Part shown: positions 1 to 11,452 of the stretch, one piece after another
Numbering within the stretch: position 1 is the stretch's first letter
Layout of the letters: every line of letters begins with the position of its first letter
Assembly (NCBI GenBank): GCA_028023455.1
Contig: JAQFVV010000181.1
Span: 812,001 to 876,000 of the forward strand
Source of the DNA: Epiperipatus broadwayi
Taxonomy: Eukaryota > Onychophora > Udeonychophora > Euonychophora > Peripatidae
Length of the DNA: 64,000 nt
Reading direction: 5' to 3'
Notes under the pieces: model-generated
Databases searched by the model: none
The model's input: the letters and a program-made list of their open reading frames with translations, nothing else
Told to the model about the DNA's origin: nothing
Position numbers and translations under genes: made by a program

Positions 1-1600
1 GTCAGAATGTAAAGTGCAAAATGCTAGGTAACTATGAACTTCCTTATTCCCATTTATAAACTGATCCATGTTCAAATAAAAGGACTTTGTTGAACTTTGA
101 TAGCCCAAGCAATCTTTAAGTGTCTCATATAAATCATTACATAGAATAAATCCTAATATGTGTGTGCTTATTTAATTTTCTCATAATGTATTTTAATATT
201 TGCAAAGCTTTCCATTGAGTAATGAATTTATATGTCAATGTGTATGTATGTATTTATATTTAAATGTTTTACATATAGTATTATTTATTGTCATATATCT
301 TAACTAGGAGTGTGTTTAAAAAATTTATAATGTTCTTTTATTATATTTTTATTACTTTTTTGTGATTAGAAGTGTTTTAAATACACCATTTGTTTATTAA
401 TGTTTGATTGGTTCTCTTTGATAATTATGCCACTAATAGATAGCCTATAGTTAAATATAAGCATTAAGCAATACATATAATTTGACTTTTTTATACTTAA
501 ATAAAAGAGAGCTAGCTAGGGATTAATCAAATACTCAATTGTATACCTATCATCTAAGAATGCTAATTATAACTTATGATTATCTGGTTGCCTGAGGTTA
601 TACCTCAAAACAAATAAAATGCTTTGGATGGCAGGGTTTGAAATTAGCAGCTGAAAAGTTCTATAGCCTGGAAATGTGGCCACAGGTTATGCTTTATATA
701 GCCTCAGTCTGGTTATAGGTGCAATTGGTCTTATCCACCTTCTGTATTTGACTTCTCTGCTTGAATGGTTGGTTTGCTGCATGATTGAGATTTAATTGTA
801 AATTTATAGTCAGAGCAATCTTCTTCCACGCTGTTCAATATATATACATATATTGTAATATTCTCACAGATAAATGATGATTTCATAGTATTATTTCAAG
901 AAGCTTCTGTGTAATAAAAATATAATAGCTAAATAGCTGATGTTTCAATACAATAACAAGTATTTTCTTCAGTGTATCTTATTTTTCAAACCATAAGAAT
1001 GTATGTGGTGAGCTTTAAAATCATTGTTTTTTTCCTTTGCGATTTTCTCCTCATTCTCAAATTCTATTTGTTGACAAGTTTTAAAAAATATTTTATCCTC
1101 CAATAGCTTTTCCAAATATTGTTAATTTTCTTTAACTACTTTGGGTTATTAAGCGGGAGTCCTGGGTGTCTTATTTCATTGGTCGAAATGTTGGTTTCTT
1201 TTTTAATAATGTAAAAACTATAAGCATGATATCAAAAGAAATATGGGCATTAAATAGATCTCTAATGTAGCTTTTTAAAGATATTTTTAACAAAAAAGTC
1301 CAATGAAATTTGGATTTTTTATTAATTTTTTCGTAACCAGCGCATTTAATTTTTTTTTTTTTTATCAATTTTGTAATAAAGTGATAAAGACAAAAAACTT
1401 TTATCAGCCTAAAAATACATTTTTATTGGATTAAAAATATGCTGATTCACAAACAAGGCCTTCCATGGAGTCTAAACGTAATTGCAGAATATTGGGCTCA
1501 TAAGTATACAATTCTAATTTTTTAATGTTTTGAATAAAATTTTAATTTATTTTTAATTAGTAGAAAAAATGATTTAATTTTTATTCATTTGCATTTATAG
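1..1600. other. AT-rich non-coding DNA, no gene seen
   Basis: I see no supported coding exon, RNA gene or element end here. The only open frames are short and lie in A/T-rich sequence. The stretch from about 600 to 800 is somewhat less AT-rich but I recognise nothing in it. Confidence 0.6.
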
Positions 1601-1617
1601 TGGTTGTGTCTTTATAA

Positions 1618-1925
1618 ATTCTATATTTATTTATGTTCATATGAATTCATATGTACAGTAATTTTTTGTGTTCTAATCCACTTATTTTATAAAAATAAAC
1701 TTATTTTACAAAAATAATGATTCTCAAAAGGTTTAATAATTTATTATTTGAAAAATAATTTATTGGGTTTATATTGGTGTGTGTATATAATTTCTATATT
1801 TGTTTATGCTCATATGAATTCATATGTGCAGTAATTTTCTGTGTTCTAATCCAGTTATTTTATAAAAATAAACTTATTTTACAAAAATAATGATTCTCAA
1901 AAGGTTTAATAATTTATTATTTATT
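1618..1925. repeat. Diverged direct repeat, period about 173 bp
   Basis: A block of about 130 bp starting near 1618 recurs near 1791. Landmarks shared by both copies are the motif ATGAATTCAT (1641 and 1814) and a long run ending in the phrase AAAAGGTTTAATAATTTATT. The copies differ by several substitutions, so it is an old local duplication. No coding potential or element end was recognised. Confidence 0.75.
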
Positions 1926-2510
1926 ATTATGTTTATATGGTGTGTTTGTGTTTACTTTTGCATGTTGTATAATGAATAATGATTTACAAAACTAAATCAA
2001 GTGTACAGAAAAATTGCATATGCAAACAAAGAATCAAATTCTGATTCTTGCTTATGCCTTGATGCTCATCTGTGGAGTCACTGCTTTTGCCATATCTTTC
2101 ATCACATTATTTTCAAATCTATAGAAACAAATGGACTATATGCAAATAAATTATATCTATGTGATACAATAAATATTTCAAGATAGTTCATCACTGGTGT
2201 GCATAAATAATATAAAAATCACTGATGTACACAAAAAATATATAAAAGGAAGAGATGAAATTAATTTTATCAGTCATACAGACAGTAGCCTACAATTTCT
2301 AGTTTTAGACAGACAAGAAGCCATTTGCTATGATGACAAATGCATATATATCTTCTGGAAATGATTTGTTTTGTATCTTTTATTAAGATGAAACTTTTTC
2401 TTATAGATGCCTTTGATATAATAGATTTAAAAAGTGTACATATACTATATTACAAAGTTTTATAAAGAGCTCGCAAATAAGCTCTTACCAAGCTTTGCAA
2501 AATATCCTCA

Positions 2511-2550
2511 ACCCCAGACCAGTTTCTGCTACTGGCTTCATTAGTGAGGT
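2511..2550 (-). ncRNA. Hammerhead-like ribozyme, family B copy 1 (core mutated)
   Basis: Read on the minus strand, helix I closes perfectly (ACCTCA with TGGGGT, one G-U). The second strand of the core is GAAAC, then a two-base loop (TG) and the cleavage triplet GTC, which gives helix III of two pairs. The first core strand is CTAATGA instead of CTGATGA, so catalytic residue G5 is lost and this copy is probably inactive. The preceding GAGCTC...AGCTCTT...AAGCTTTGC segment (2468-2499) is shared with the copies at 33.6 and 57.3 kb. Confidence 0.6.
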
Positions 2551-2691
2551 GTTTAAATTAGGTCATGTGACATCTTCCTTGATTTATTTGTAATTATATT
2601 ATAAAGGTACAAATATTGGAAGCATCAGTGGCGTGGTACTTATTATAATTAAAAAATAAAAGAAAGACATTGTAAAGATGGATGATATATC

Positions 2692-2716
2692 AGAGAGAGA
2701 GAGAGAGAAAGAGAGA
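2692..2716. repeat. (GA)n microsatellite
   Basis: An almost uninterrupted run of GA dinucleotides with one AAAG interruption. Confidence 0.9.
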
Positions 2717-3440
2717 TAAGAATTAGTTAATCAAATTAATGGAAGACACCAAATGCAGATAATTCAAATTTATACCCCAACAATTTTTTATTCCGATAAA
2801 GAAGTAGATTATTTTTATATGGGTGTACAAAAGGTTTTTGGTAAGACCAAACAACCTGAAAAGTATCATGGGAGATATTAATGCTAGAATTAGAAAAGGA
2901 TTGAAAGATAAAAGTGTTGTGGATAAATTTGATTATGATGATGAAAGTGAGAGAGAACTCAGACTTTTAGAATACACAGAAAAAAAGATGGAAATGAACA
3001 TGAAAGCATCCAAATGAAGGTTTAGCAGAATTGGATTATATTTTGAGTAACAAAAATATTTATCTAAAGTTTGTAATATTTTCAATTGTGTTGACATAAT
3101 AAAGTGATGATTGGTTAGTGATATATAAAATAAGTATTAATTCCAAAGTAGAGATGAAAACTATTAAAATGGTCAGTTGATATTCCTACTTCTCATAAAC
3201 ACTCCAATGAAATTAAATTGGAATTTGCAAATTCTATAAAATATTAACATTTAACATGTTTCAAACTTGACTGCAATCAATAAGATGACAATTGAGATTC
3301 TATTAAGAACTTCAAAAAAGGTAGCTGAAACAAAAAGCAGAAATTTACTAGTATTTTTTATCGGTTATTTTAATAATCTCCATACTTCTTTCTTTTCTAT
3401 TCTTCATATAAATAAAGACACAATAAAAGACAAATTACTT

Positions 3441-3480
3441 CCAAGATGCATTTCATGCTGAACCAGCACTCATCAGTTGG
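3441..3480 (-). ncRNA. Hammerhead ribozyme, family E copy 1 (core intact)
   Basis: On the minus strand: CCAA, CTGATGA, helix II GTGCTG-gtt-CAGCAT, GAAA, helix III T-GC-A, triplet ATC, then TTGG. Every invariant core residue of a type I hammerhead is present (C3, U4, G5, A6, G8, A9, G12, A13, A14), helix II is six pairs with a three-base loop, and helix I closes CCAA with TTGG. Predicted cleavage is after C17 of the ATC triplet (plus-strand 3445). The surrounding 120-130 bp recur almost unchanged at 18.3 kb. Confidence 0.72.
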
Positions 3481-4163
3481 TCCAGGTCACCAGCTCTCAT
3501 ATATATCTTTATTACATGAAGAGTATTTATCTATGGCGAATTGTCACGTCTTTATTTACAACCGCCAAACTTGCTCCACTCACAATTTCGACTTCGTACA
3601 TTTTTGATAAACCTAACTACGTTTATCATTAATTATTTATTAAACTAGTTTTTTTCTAGCACAGATATAAACTTTTACTGAGGTAAGACAATGTATAAAG
3701 AAAGAAAGGTGCATGAAAATTTTTAAAAAATTATCCATTAAAAGAATGAAATAATTAAAATTTTATAAATTGATAGAAAAAAAAATTAATACTGATATAA
3801 AAAATATATAATTATGAATTAGTAAAAAAAAAAAAAAGTTATAAAAGGGAATAAAAGTCTCAAAAGTACAAAAAAATATTTGTACTGAAACAAAAATTGT
3901 TTAAGCAATAAAAAGAAAAGATGTACTATTAATAAAAGATAAGAATTTCATGAAACATATTGAACAGTTCTATAAAGAATTGTATATCAATAAAGAACAT
4001 GCATCTCCAACAGTTATTATATATTCTAAATTGCTATGATGAAATTATTTTTAAATGAAGGTGAAAATATTTTTTTTTTTTTTACAAAACTGTACATTTA
4101 ATATCTAAATGATAAAGATGTACTAGATAATTCACAGAATGCAGTAGTAGTATTAATATTTAA

Positions 4164-4301
4164 ACCAGACAAAACTCTCTACACAGTAGTGCCACTCAGT
4201 GCCAACCAGAGTAATCAATGGATGCCAGAAGACTTGTGCACAAAATCCCTATCTATGTGCTAGCATAAAAAATGGTGATCATATGATGTTTCATGGTGTA
4301 A
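4164..4301. mobile_element. Short family A insertion, 13-bp target duplication, hammerhead lost
   Basis: A 138-bp insert flanked by the 13-mer TATTAATATTTAA at 4151-4163 and 4302-4314. Its sequence is the outer part of the family A element: the CAAAACTCTC end, the GAGTAATCAATGGATGCCAG block and the GGTGATCATATGATG end. The central hammerhead is missing, so this looks like a truncated or internally deleted copy. It lies inside the RTE relic. Confidence 0.75.
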
Positions 4302-4573
4302 TATTAATATTTAACAAAAGTATTAGAGAAAATATTAGAAATTATAGATCTTTCAGTTATATACAAAATATTTACCAAAATAATTACAACTTGTCAAAAA
4401 CTTTGAATTCTGATTAATCAAAAAAACAAATTGGATTTAAAAATGATTTTAAAACAGTAAATTATTTAGATATTGAGGAAAATTACAGCTGGAACTAAAG
4501 AATATATGTTGGTATTATGCTTTGGATTTGTAGATTATAAAAAGGTATTTGATTTTATAAGCATTTCTATTGT

Positions 4574-4866
4574 GACAGGCAAAACTCTCTATACATATTG
4601 CCACTCAGTGCAAGCCAGAGTAATCCTAAAATCTAGGTGCAATGTTCTCAGATCCAAGACTCCTAGCTGATGAAGGCCACAAATCAGAAACTAGTCTGGG
4701 GATATTGGATGAATAGGCACTAGATGGGGATTTTATGCACAAACCTTCTGGCATCCATTGATTACTCTAGCTTGCACTGAGTGGCAATACATATAGAGAG
4801 TTTTGCCTGTTTTAATAACAGTTATAAGCAAGCATAGGAAATGGTGATCATGTGATGTTTATTGGA
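4574..4866 (+). mobile_element. Palindromic family A hammerhead element, 293 bp, 11-bp target duplication
   Basis: The insert is bounded by ATTTCTATTGT at 4563-4573 and 4867-4877. Arms near 4578-4622 and 4762-4812 are inverted copies (CAAAACTCTC ... GAGAGTTTTG, with CCACTCAGTGCAAGC opposite its complement), and one hammerhead sits between them. No protein is encoded. The duplication marks target-primed or similar insertion. Family, size and layout match the 40.6-kb copy. Confidence 0.82.
4652..4710 (+). ncRNA. Hammerhead ribozyme, family A copy in the 4.6-kb element
   Basis: Outer helix I ATCCAA/TTGGAT is perfect. The core shows CTGATGA and GAAAC, loop TA, triplet GTC. Two defects are visible: the inner helix I strand reads TCCTAG instead of TCCTCA, and helix II reads GGC...ATC rather than GGC...GCC. 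Probably weak or inactive, but plainly homologous to the intact copies near 9 kb. Confidence 0.72.
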
Positions 4867-5699
4867 ATTTCTATTGTAATTAAAGTTTTGGATCATCAAT
4901 ATATAGATCTGTGAAATTGGCATATTCTCCAGAATATTTATCAAAAGTCAGCAGCAGTGATTAGATTACATGGTGATACTGTGAATATTAACATTGACAA
5001 GAATATATGATAGAATAATTCCATCTCTCCAAAACAAGTTATTGTGGTTGTTTTTAAAAATAATGCTTCAGAACTTAAGAAATGTTGGAAAAGTTATCAG
5101 ATAAAAGAAGTAAAGTAGAGTTTAAAAAAATAAGATTAACAGTCATGAATTAGAAGTTTACATCTACAAATATCTTAGTCATGTTATTAATACTAATGGA
5201 AACACAATGAATGAATCAAAATTAAACTTTGATGGAGTATTTTTGGTAGAAATAACTTGGTATTAAAAAGGAAATATGTCTATGTATTTGAAAAGAAAAA
5301 TTTTAAATAGATACATTTGATTAGTTTTTACTTATGGATCATAGATTTGATAATTAACAGAAAAATAACACAGAGACTTTAGATCAATCAATAAAATAAG
5401 GAAAGATGTATGCTAGAACAAACCAGAAGAGATTGAAAAAAAATACATAAGTGAGAGAAAAAATAAATATTCCTGACATCATTTAATTAAAAATTAACAA
5501 ACTGAAATGAAGTTGGGTGGACATAGTTGGATAGCTGAATTTTTAAATTGAATCCTAAAATATTATAAAAGATCTAGAAAGTGATCATATAATGGATGAA
5601 ATAAGAATGTTTGCTGATATGATATGAGAGCAACATGGAAATATCTTCATTCTGAAGCAGATCAAGAATTGTTGCAAATGATGATAATTTATGTAAAAG

Positions 5700-5875
5700 C
5701 ATAGATCAATAGAGAGAAAGATAAATAAGTATATACAGAGAGAGATAGAGATGGATAGATACATATGAAGGTATGTAGATAAGTGGAAAGGTGAGTAGGT
5801 AATTGAGTGGGTAGATCAATCCATTGATTGATCAATAGATAGATAGACAGACAGATAAATAAATAAATAAACATA
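5700..5875. repeat. (GATA)-rich microsatellite, imperfect
   Basis: Runs of GATA, GACA, GAGA and TAAA units, following directly on the RTE relic. Confidence 0.85.
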
Positions 5876-5879
5876 AAGA

Positions 5880-6830
5880 CATATATTTAAATTATACAAA
5901 TTGTTTATTTAAATTTATGATGCAGTCTCTTAAATATTGAGATCTTGGAATATATTTTGTGAATAAGATTGTAAACAATGCCAAATACCATTGCCATTAA
6001 AGAGTTATTGCTTAATTATTATGTTTTAATGGCTAGTTACAGTATCTGCCTTATTATAATATCAAATATATACGTATATATAAGAATTCAGCTGTTTAGT
6101 TTTGTTTTTTATAAGGATAATTTCTATTTTTATTATTTAACATTATTTTCACAGTGTATTAATTTAAAAAAGAATAGCCCATTTCAGGAAACTATTTAGT
6201 TTTTAATTGAAGTTCAAATATATTTTCGCAAAAGATTTAAATATTAAACGCCGCAAATGTACAAAAAAAAGTCGTTAAAGAAACAATTTTTTATTATAAA
6301 GTTTTATTTCTTTTTAAAATCCACTACATGTATTATATTTCCAGTAGTTAACATTACTAATATGTTTTAAGTGCTGTAATAAAAGCTTAATTTATTCCAA
6401 GATTAACAGCAGTTGTTTAACAAATTTATATATACATAGTCTATGCTAAAAATATATTGTTATCAATATATATTTGATGTCAATAACACTGGGATTATAC
6501 GATGATTGCACATAAAATGATAATCTATCCATTTATTATAAGGTATATCCACTTGAATACTCTAGCAATGCATATTTTTGTTATTCAGTCAATTAATTTT
6601 GTATTAAGAAAAAGTAATCAATAAAGTTTATGACATATACCTAGAAATACAATGGTGTATCAAATATTTAATAATAAGAAAATCATTCAGTCTTTAAATA
6701 CAAAAATTATCTTAAGTAATTGCCAAATAAATGGTGCTGCAAAACCTAAAAGTACACATTTAAATGATTAATAATAACCTGGAGTTTTAATCCTGAAGAA
6801 CTCCTTAACAACTGACTTCATTAAACATGC
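5880..6830. other. AT-rich non-coding DNA
   Basis: I see no gene or element boundary. Short A/T-rich open frames only. Confidence 0.55.
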
Positions 6831-6831
6831 A

Positions 6832-6850
6832 ATATATATATATATATATA

Positions 6851-6924
<74 letters not shown>
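6832..6924. repeat. (TA)n microsatellite
   Basis: About 90 bp of alternating AT, interrupted once by TTT near 6855. Confidence 0.97.
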
Positions 6925-6928
<4 letters not shown>

Positions 6929-8524
6929 AAATGAAGTAATCCCTTAAGATTTTCAATGTATTCACAATCATGGAACTTTTTTACTTATTTTTTTTATATC
7001 TTCCTTCAGTTATATTTTTTAATGAAGGGAAACTTATTCCCAATCAAAATTATTATATTTTAGTTAACTTTTAATAAAGGCCTAACTTTAAAATTGTAAG
7101 TAATTTCAAATATGAAATATTAATTTTGCAAATAAAATAAATATTTATAAACTTATTAAATAAAGAATTTTATTTTAATCTTCAATGTAAATAATAAATG
7201 TAATAAAAAGAAAATTTAATTTTAATCAAATCTGTATGGCTTATGAAAACTTAATTAAAATCAAATGACCTAAAAATAAAAAAAATTATTATTAAAACTA
7301 AATTTCCTTATTAAATAAACAATAATAATACAATAAAGATTCAAATATTAAAATTCAATTTTCCTACTAAATAAAGAATAAAAAACAATAAAGATATTTA
7401 AAACCATTTCTATTTAATATCACAAAAAATTTTGGCTGAATAATTTTCTGCTAGAAATCAAATACATTAAGCATCATACTTAATAAGAAATAAATATTTA
7501 AAAATTTTATTAAAAAAAGTCCAAACAGTAAACATATAAAAAATAAGTTTTGTATAAATTAAGAAGTGTATTTTCTCCTCAGCAGTAATAATCATTTCTA
7601 TTCCCTTGAATTACAAATTACTGTTGATATCTAAGCACAATAGTTGAAATTAAAATCTTAATCTGTAAAACAGTTTATAACTGTGAAGATGTTCAAATTT
7701 TCATTGAAAATTTTTACTGCCAAGTAATAAAAATGGATTTTACTATTGAATCCATTTCAGCACAGTCAGCATCATTGGTATATTTATATGAAAACCATGC
7801 AAAGTTACATAAACAAGAACACTTTAATAAATGTTATTCATATAAATATTAAATATACAAATATTTAACACAATTACATGTGGGGACTTTAAAGTGGCCC
7901 CTGCCATATAGTAATGATGATGATGACCATAAACAATCATCTGTATAATGCAAGGAGAGAACTATATTGACTCCACATATCTAGATATAATCCGTTTATT
8001 ATTCTCATATGCATAGATTTGAGGAATATATAAACAAAATGTGTTAATATAACATGTAAACAAGAATATATATGCATATGAGATTATAAATAGGCAGCTA
8101 AATTTGATAAATATAAATTTATTGGATAAATAAAATAATTAAGTTATTAATAAATTGTAACTAATGTATTACATATAAATATAAGCAGATCACTTATCAA
8201 CAGTAGTAGTAACTATGACTCATAAGTGAGTAATACTTTTCAATTCCAAAAAAAAAAAGATTAAAAGAAAAAAATACTATATTTGATTTTTCTAATGATT
8301 ATGTGTGAACCACAAATTCATCTACTTATAAAACATCCTGATCCATTTTCCCATTAATTTGATATCTTGTATGCTGCCATCATTAACTTCTGACAGAAAA
8401 CCTTTCTCTCTGAAATACTTCAATATCATGTTCCACTGTAGCTTTTCAATATATTTTCTTGTCTCTCATCTCTTTTTCTTTTTCAAAATAATCTTTATTT
8501 GCACAAAAAGTAAAATATACATAA
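6925..8524. other. Very AT-rich non-coding DNA
   Basis: Long stretches of A/T with scattered TAATAA and AAATAAA words and no supported exon. A TAATGATGATGATGA tract lies near 7912-7925. Confidence 0.55.
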
Positions 8525-8694
8525 TAATATAGAGTTAAACCATTAAGCATCACATGATCGCATTTCCTATACTAGCACATTAATTGTTGATAAACAGAGC
8601 AAAACTCTCCATACAGTATTGCCACCTGTGCTAAACAGAGTAATCAATGGATGCCAGAAGGCTTGTGCATAAAATCCCTATCTAATGCCTACTC

Positions 8695-8753
8695 ATCCAA
8701 TATCCCCAGACTAGTTTCTGGCTTGTGGCCTTCATCAGTGAGGAGCTTTGGAT
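8695..8753 (-). ncRNA. Hammerhead ribozyme, family A, left arm of tandem element
   Basis: On the minus strand: ATCCAA, bulge AGC, TCCTCA, core CTGATGA, helix II GGC-cacaa-GCC (with A opposed to A at the core end), GAAAC, loop TA, GTC, TGGGGA, TA, TTGGAT. Both halves of helix I pair fully. Cleavage would follow plus-strand position 8709 read on the minus strand. The A-A apposition at the base of helix II is non-standard and may slow folding. Confidence 0.78.
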
Positions 8754-8896
8754 CTGAGAGCACTTCTATTGAGCTTAGATTGAAAATATTTTTTGTGTTT
8801 TCAATTTCATTCTTATAGTTTTGTAGTTAAGTAGAGATAAAAGGTGGTTGCTAGAGGGTTGCATTAGATCCTAAGATCTAGATGCAGTGCTCTCAG

Positions 8897-8955
8897 ATCC
8901 AAAGCTCCTCACTGATGAAGGCCACAAGCCAGAAACTAGTCTGGGGATATTGGAT
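8897..8955 (+). ncRNA. Hammerhead ribozyme, family A, tandem copy 1
   Basis: Identical motif order to the minus-strand copy at 8695: ATCCAA/TTGGAT and TCCTCA/TGGGGA in helix I, CTGATGA and GAAAC core, GTC triplet. Predicted cleavage after 8941. Confidence 0.8.
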
Positions 8956-9223
8956 GAGTAGGCATTAGATAGGGATTTTATGCACAAGCCTTCTGGCATC
9001 CATTGATTACTCTGTTTAGCACAGGTGGCAATTCTGTATGGAGAGTTTTGCTCTGTTTCTCAACAATTAATGTGCTAGTATAGGAAATGTGATCATGTGA
9101 TGCTTAATGGTTTAACACCAATCCTGCCTAATAGGATAGTGGTGGCTATGGTTGTAAAAGAGCCAAAGACACCAAAATGTATGGGTGCTGAACTGAGTTC
9201 AGACCCATATGACTATATAAGCT

Positions 9224-9681
9224 ATTGAGCTTAGATTGAAAATATTTTTTTTGTGTTTTCAATTTCATTCTCATAGTTTTGTAGTTAAGTAGAGATAAAA
9301 GGTGGTTGCTAGAGGGTTGCATTAGATCCTAAGATCTAGATGCAGTGCTCTCAGATCCAAAGCTCCTCACTGATGAAGGCCACAAGCCAGAAACTAGTCT
9401 GGGGATATTGGATGAGTAGGCATTAGATAGGGATTTTATGCACAAGCCTTCTGGCATCCATTGATTACTCTGTTTAGCACAGGTGGCAATTCTGTATGGA
9501 GAGTTTTGCTCTGTTTCTCAACAATTAATGTGCTAGTATAGGAAATGTGATCATGTGATGCTTAATGGTTTAACACCAATCCTGCCTAATAGGATAGTGG
9601 TGGCTATGGTTGTAAAAGAGCCAAAGACACCAAAATGTATGGGTGCTGAACTGAGTTCAGACCCATATGACTATATAAGCT
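9224..9681 (+). repeat. Family A tandem unit 2 (about 458 bp)
   Basis: This unit repeats 8768-9223 almost base for base; the 2-bp length difference lies in a T-run after ATTGAGCTTAG. It contains one hammerhead and the segment GAACTGAGTTC, a short perfect palindrome. The third unit begins at 9682 and stops at 9974, at the right target duplication. Confidence 0.9.
9355..9413 (+). ncRNA. Hammerhead ribozyme, family A, tandem copy 2
   Basis: Same intact core and helix I as copy 1. Predicted cleavage after 9399, 458 nt downstream of the first site. Confidence 0.8.
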
Positions 9682-9812
9682 ATTGAGCTTAGATTGAAAA
9701 TATTTTTTTTGTGTTTTCAATTTCATTCTCATAGTTTTGTAGTTAAGTAGAGATAAAAGGTGGTTGCTAGAGGGTTGCATTAGATCCTAAGATCTAGATT
9801 CAGTGCTCTCAG

Positions 9813-9871
9813 ATCCAAAGCTCCTCACTGATGAAGGCCACAAGCCAGAAACTAGTCTGGGGATATTGGAT
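9813..9871 (+). ncRNA. Hammerhead ribozyme, family A, tandem copy 3
   Basis: Same core and helices. Predicted cleavage after 9857, again 458 nt downstream. A single upstream change (TAGATT for TAGATG) separates it from copies 1 and 2. Confidence 0.8.
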
Positions 9872-10165
9872 GAGTAGGCATTAGATAGGGATTTTATGCA
9901 CAAGCCTTCTGGCATCCATTGATTACTCTGTTTAGCACAGGTGGCAATACTGTATGGAGAGTTTTGCTCTGTTTAATATAGAGTTCATATTTACGATCAT
10001 GTCTGACACATTAAAGATTAAATAGTTATTAAATTAGATGATGAGTACAGGATTAAAAGTACAATTTTATGTTATGTTACTTATCAGGGGTGATCTAATT
10101 TGCCATATAAATCCCATGGTGTGTAAAGTTTGAGTGTCATGAATAAATAATATACATGGCCATTG

Positions 10166-11000
10166 CTAAATATTTAATTGACTCCATGTGTGCTCAGCAA
10201 GGCTAGGCAGGCATGTTCTTAGATCACTTTCTTTAGCTTTATATAATAACTTTAGAAAAATGTCTTCAATAGAACCGGCCAACTCTTTATCAAATAATAC
10301 CTTACATCTAATCTTCCATATGATAAAATTTATGAAAGTGTCCAGGCAGATGGAGTCAAATTTTCCATTTTTAAATGCATCATTAAAGTAGACATTTGAA
10401 GAATTGTATTCTGTAATCCTCTGTAGGGCAATATTCCATAACTGAGTCCACCATTCACATTGATAGAGTATGTGTTCAATGGACTTGTCAAATCTTCTAC
10501 AAAGAGTACATATTGTATCAATGTTGTGTCCCCTCTGATTACAAAGAAACATCCCAGTAGGCAAGGCTCCAAGGTTGACCTTAACCAAAAAATCCACAAA
10601 CTTTGGTTCCAATTTCAGGAACTTACTTATCCTTATGAGACAAGAATTGCAACTAGGAGAAGATTCTTTGTCCAAGATTTACCAGAGTGAATTAATTGAT
10701 AAGAACTCCAGTATGATAATTTTTTATCAAACATGGAGCTAGACCTTTTGATGCTATTAAAGACAATAGTTAATTGTTGTTGCATCCAGATATTTCTTTT
10801 ATGAAGGAGTGGGCAATCAGTGGAGATTATTTTTTCAAAGGGTATGGGACTTTCTATGTTTGCATTGTGTTTAAAAATTTTAACAAGGACATTGTAAGTC
10901 CTCTGTATCAGAAAAATTTTAATAGAGTGCAGTCCTAAACCATTAAGATGTTTCTCAACTTTTTCCAATAAAAACAATCAAAACTGCACTCCTCAGACTG
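10166..11000 (-). pseudogene. L1/Tx1-like LINE ORF2 C-terminal relic
   Basis: Two overlapping minus-strand frames (10166-10675 and 10633-10977) join by a frameshift near 10640-10675. The downstream frame carries CTLCRRFDKSIEHILYQC, a Cys-x2-Cys ... His-x4-Cys zinc-knuckle of the type found C-terminal to LINE reverse transcriptases (zf-RVT), preceded by KVNLGALPTGMFL, the position normally reading like a helical thumb/linker in L1/Tx1 ORF2. The RT palm is not present, so only the 3' part survives. Family A hammerhead insertions lie on both sides (to 9974 and from 11164) but have their own target duplications, so neighbourhood does not prove a link. Confidence 0.6.
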
Positions 11001-11228
11001 TCTTTAAGCTAATTCTTATAATATAAACAGGGTTTATCTTTCCAATAAAATCAAAACATTCTTTTAGAAAATCATGTAAGGTTCATTTATTTCTTATGTC
11101 CAATCCAATGAGGATATGATTTTATAGTTAATAGATTTTATAGCAACTCATCTAGCAAGTTGAAACAGGCACAAGTCTTCATACATTATAGAAGGGTTGT
11201 GCATAAAACCCCCATCTACTGCCTAGTC

Positions 11229-11287
11229 ATCCAATATCCCCAGACTAGTTTCTGGCTTGTGGCCTTTATCAATGAGGAGCCTTGTAT
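11229..11287 (-). ncRNA. Decayed hammerhead, family A
   Basis: Helix I inner strands and GAAAC-TA-GTC are kept, but the first core strand reads TTGATAA instead of CTGATGA and the outer helix I strand reads ATACAA. Two invariant residues (C3, G8) are changed, so it should be inactive. Confidence 0.7.
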
Positions 11288-11452
11288 CTGAGAGCATTGC
11301 AACTAGATATTAGGATCTTATGCTAATGAGCTTGTATTGAAAATATTATTGCGTTTTCAGTTTAAGACTCATAGTTTTGTAGTTATGTAGAGATAAAAGG
11401 TGGCTGCTGGAGGGCTGCATTAGATTCTAAGATCTAGGTGCAGTGCTCTCAG

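Larger units (their letters stand above)
2640..5690 (+). pseudogene. RTE-type LINE retrotransposon relic (endonuclease to RT C-terminus)
   Basis: This is a heavily decayed non-LTR retrotransposon. Around 2750-3010 the translation shows the APE-type endonuclease block: IQIYTPT, then MGDINARIRKG (2876 onward), matching the usual RTE motif around (I)MGDFNAKIGKG. Near 5150-5330 it shows the region after the RT palm: a segment like KYVYLG, then MSMYLKRKILNR and FTYGS, equivalent to the RTE phrase VLTYGSETWT. Stops and frameshifts are everywhere, so it cannot encode protein. Family A insertions (4164-4301, 4574-4866) and a family E hammerhead repeat (about 3400-3520) interrupt it. It ends against a (GATA)-rich microsatellite. 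Seen: motifs. Known: RTE order is EN then RT. Inference: the pieces were one element. Confidence 0.7.
8537..9974 (+). mobile_element. Tandem hammerhead (retrozyme-like) family A insertion, 1438 bp, 11-bp target duplication
   Basis: Flanked by AATATAGAGTT at 8526-8536 and 9975-9985. Inside are a left arm on the minus strand (8537-8767) carrying one hammerhead, then a head-to-tail array on the plus strand: a unit starting at 8768, one at 9224, and a partial one at 9682. Cleavage sites predicted after 8941, 9399 and 9857 are exactly 458 nt apart twice, so self-cleavage would release two monomers of identical length. Nothing in it encodes protein. Metazoan retrozymes and PLE pseudo-LTRs are known to be arranged as tandem hammerhead units; assignment to either is inference. 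Confidence 0.85.

Noticed and set aside
5689-5874. Open frame on the minus strand at the GATA tract
   Set aside because: Microsatellite translation (repeated Tyr-Leu-Ser-Ile pattern), no conserved domain.
6768-6971. Open frame rich in Ile-Tyr
   Set aside because: Translation of the (TA)n microsatellite; same for 51933-52148 and 49839-50087.
10188-10690. Plus-strand frames across the LINE relic
   Set aside because: Shadows of the minus-strand LINE frames, which contain the zinc-knuckle motif.
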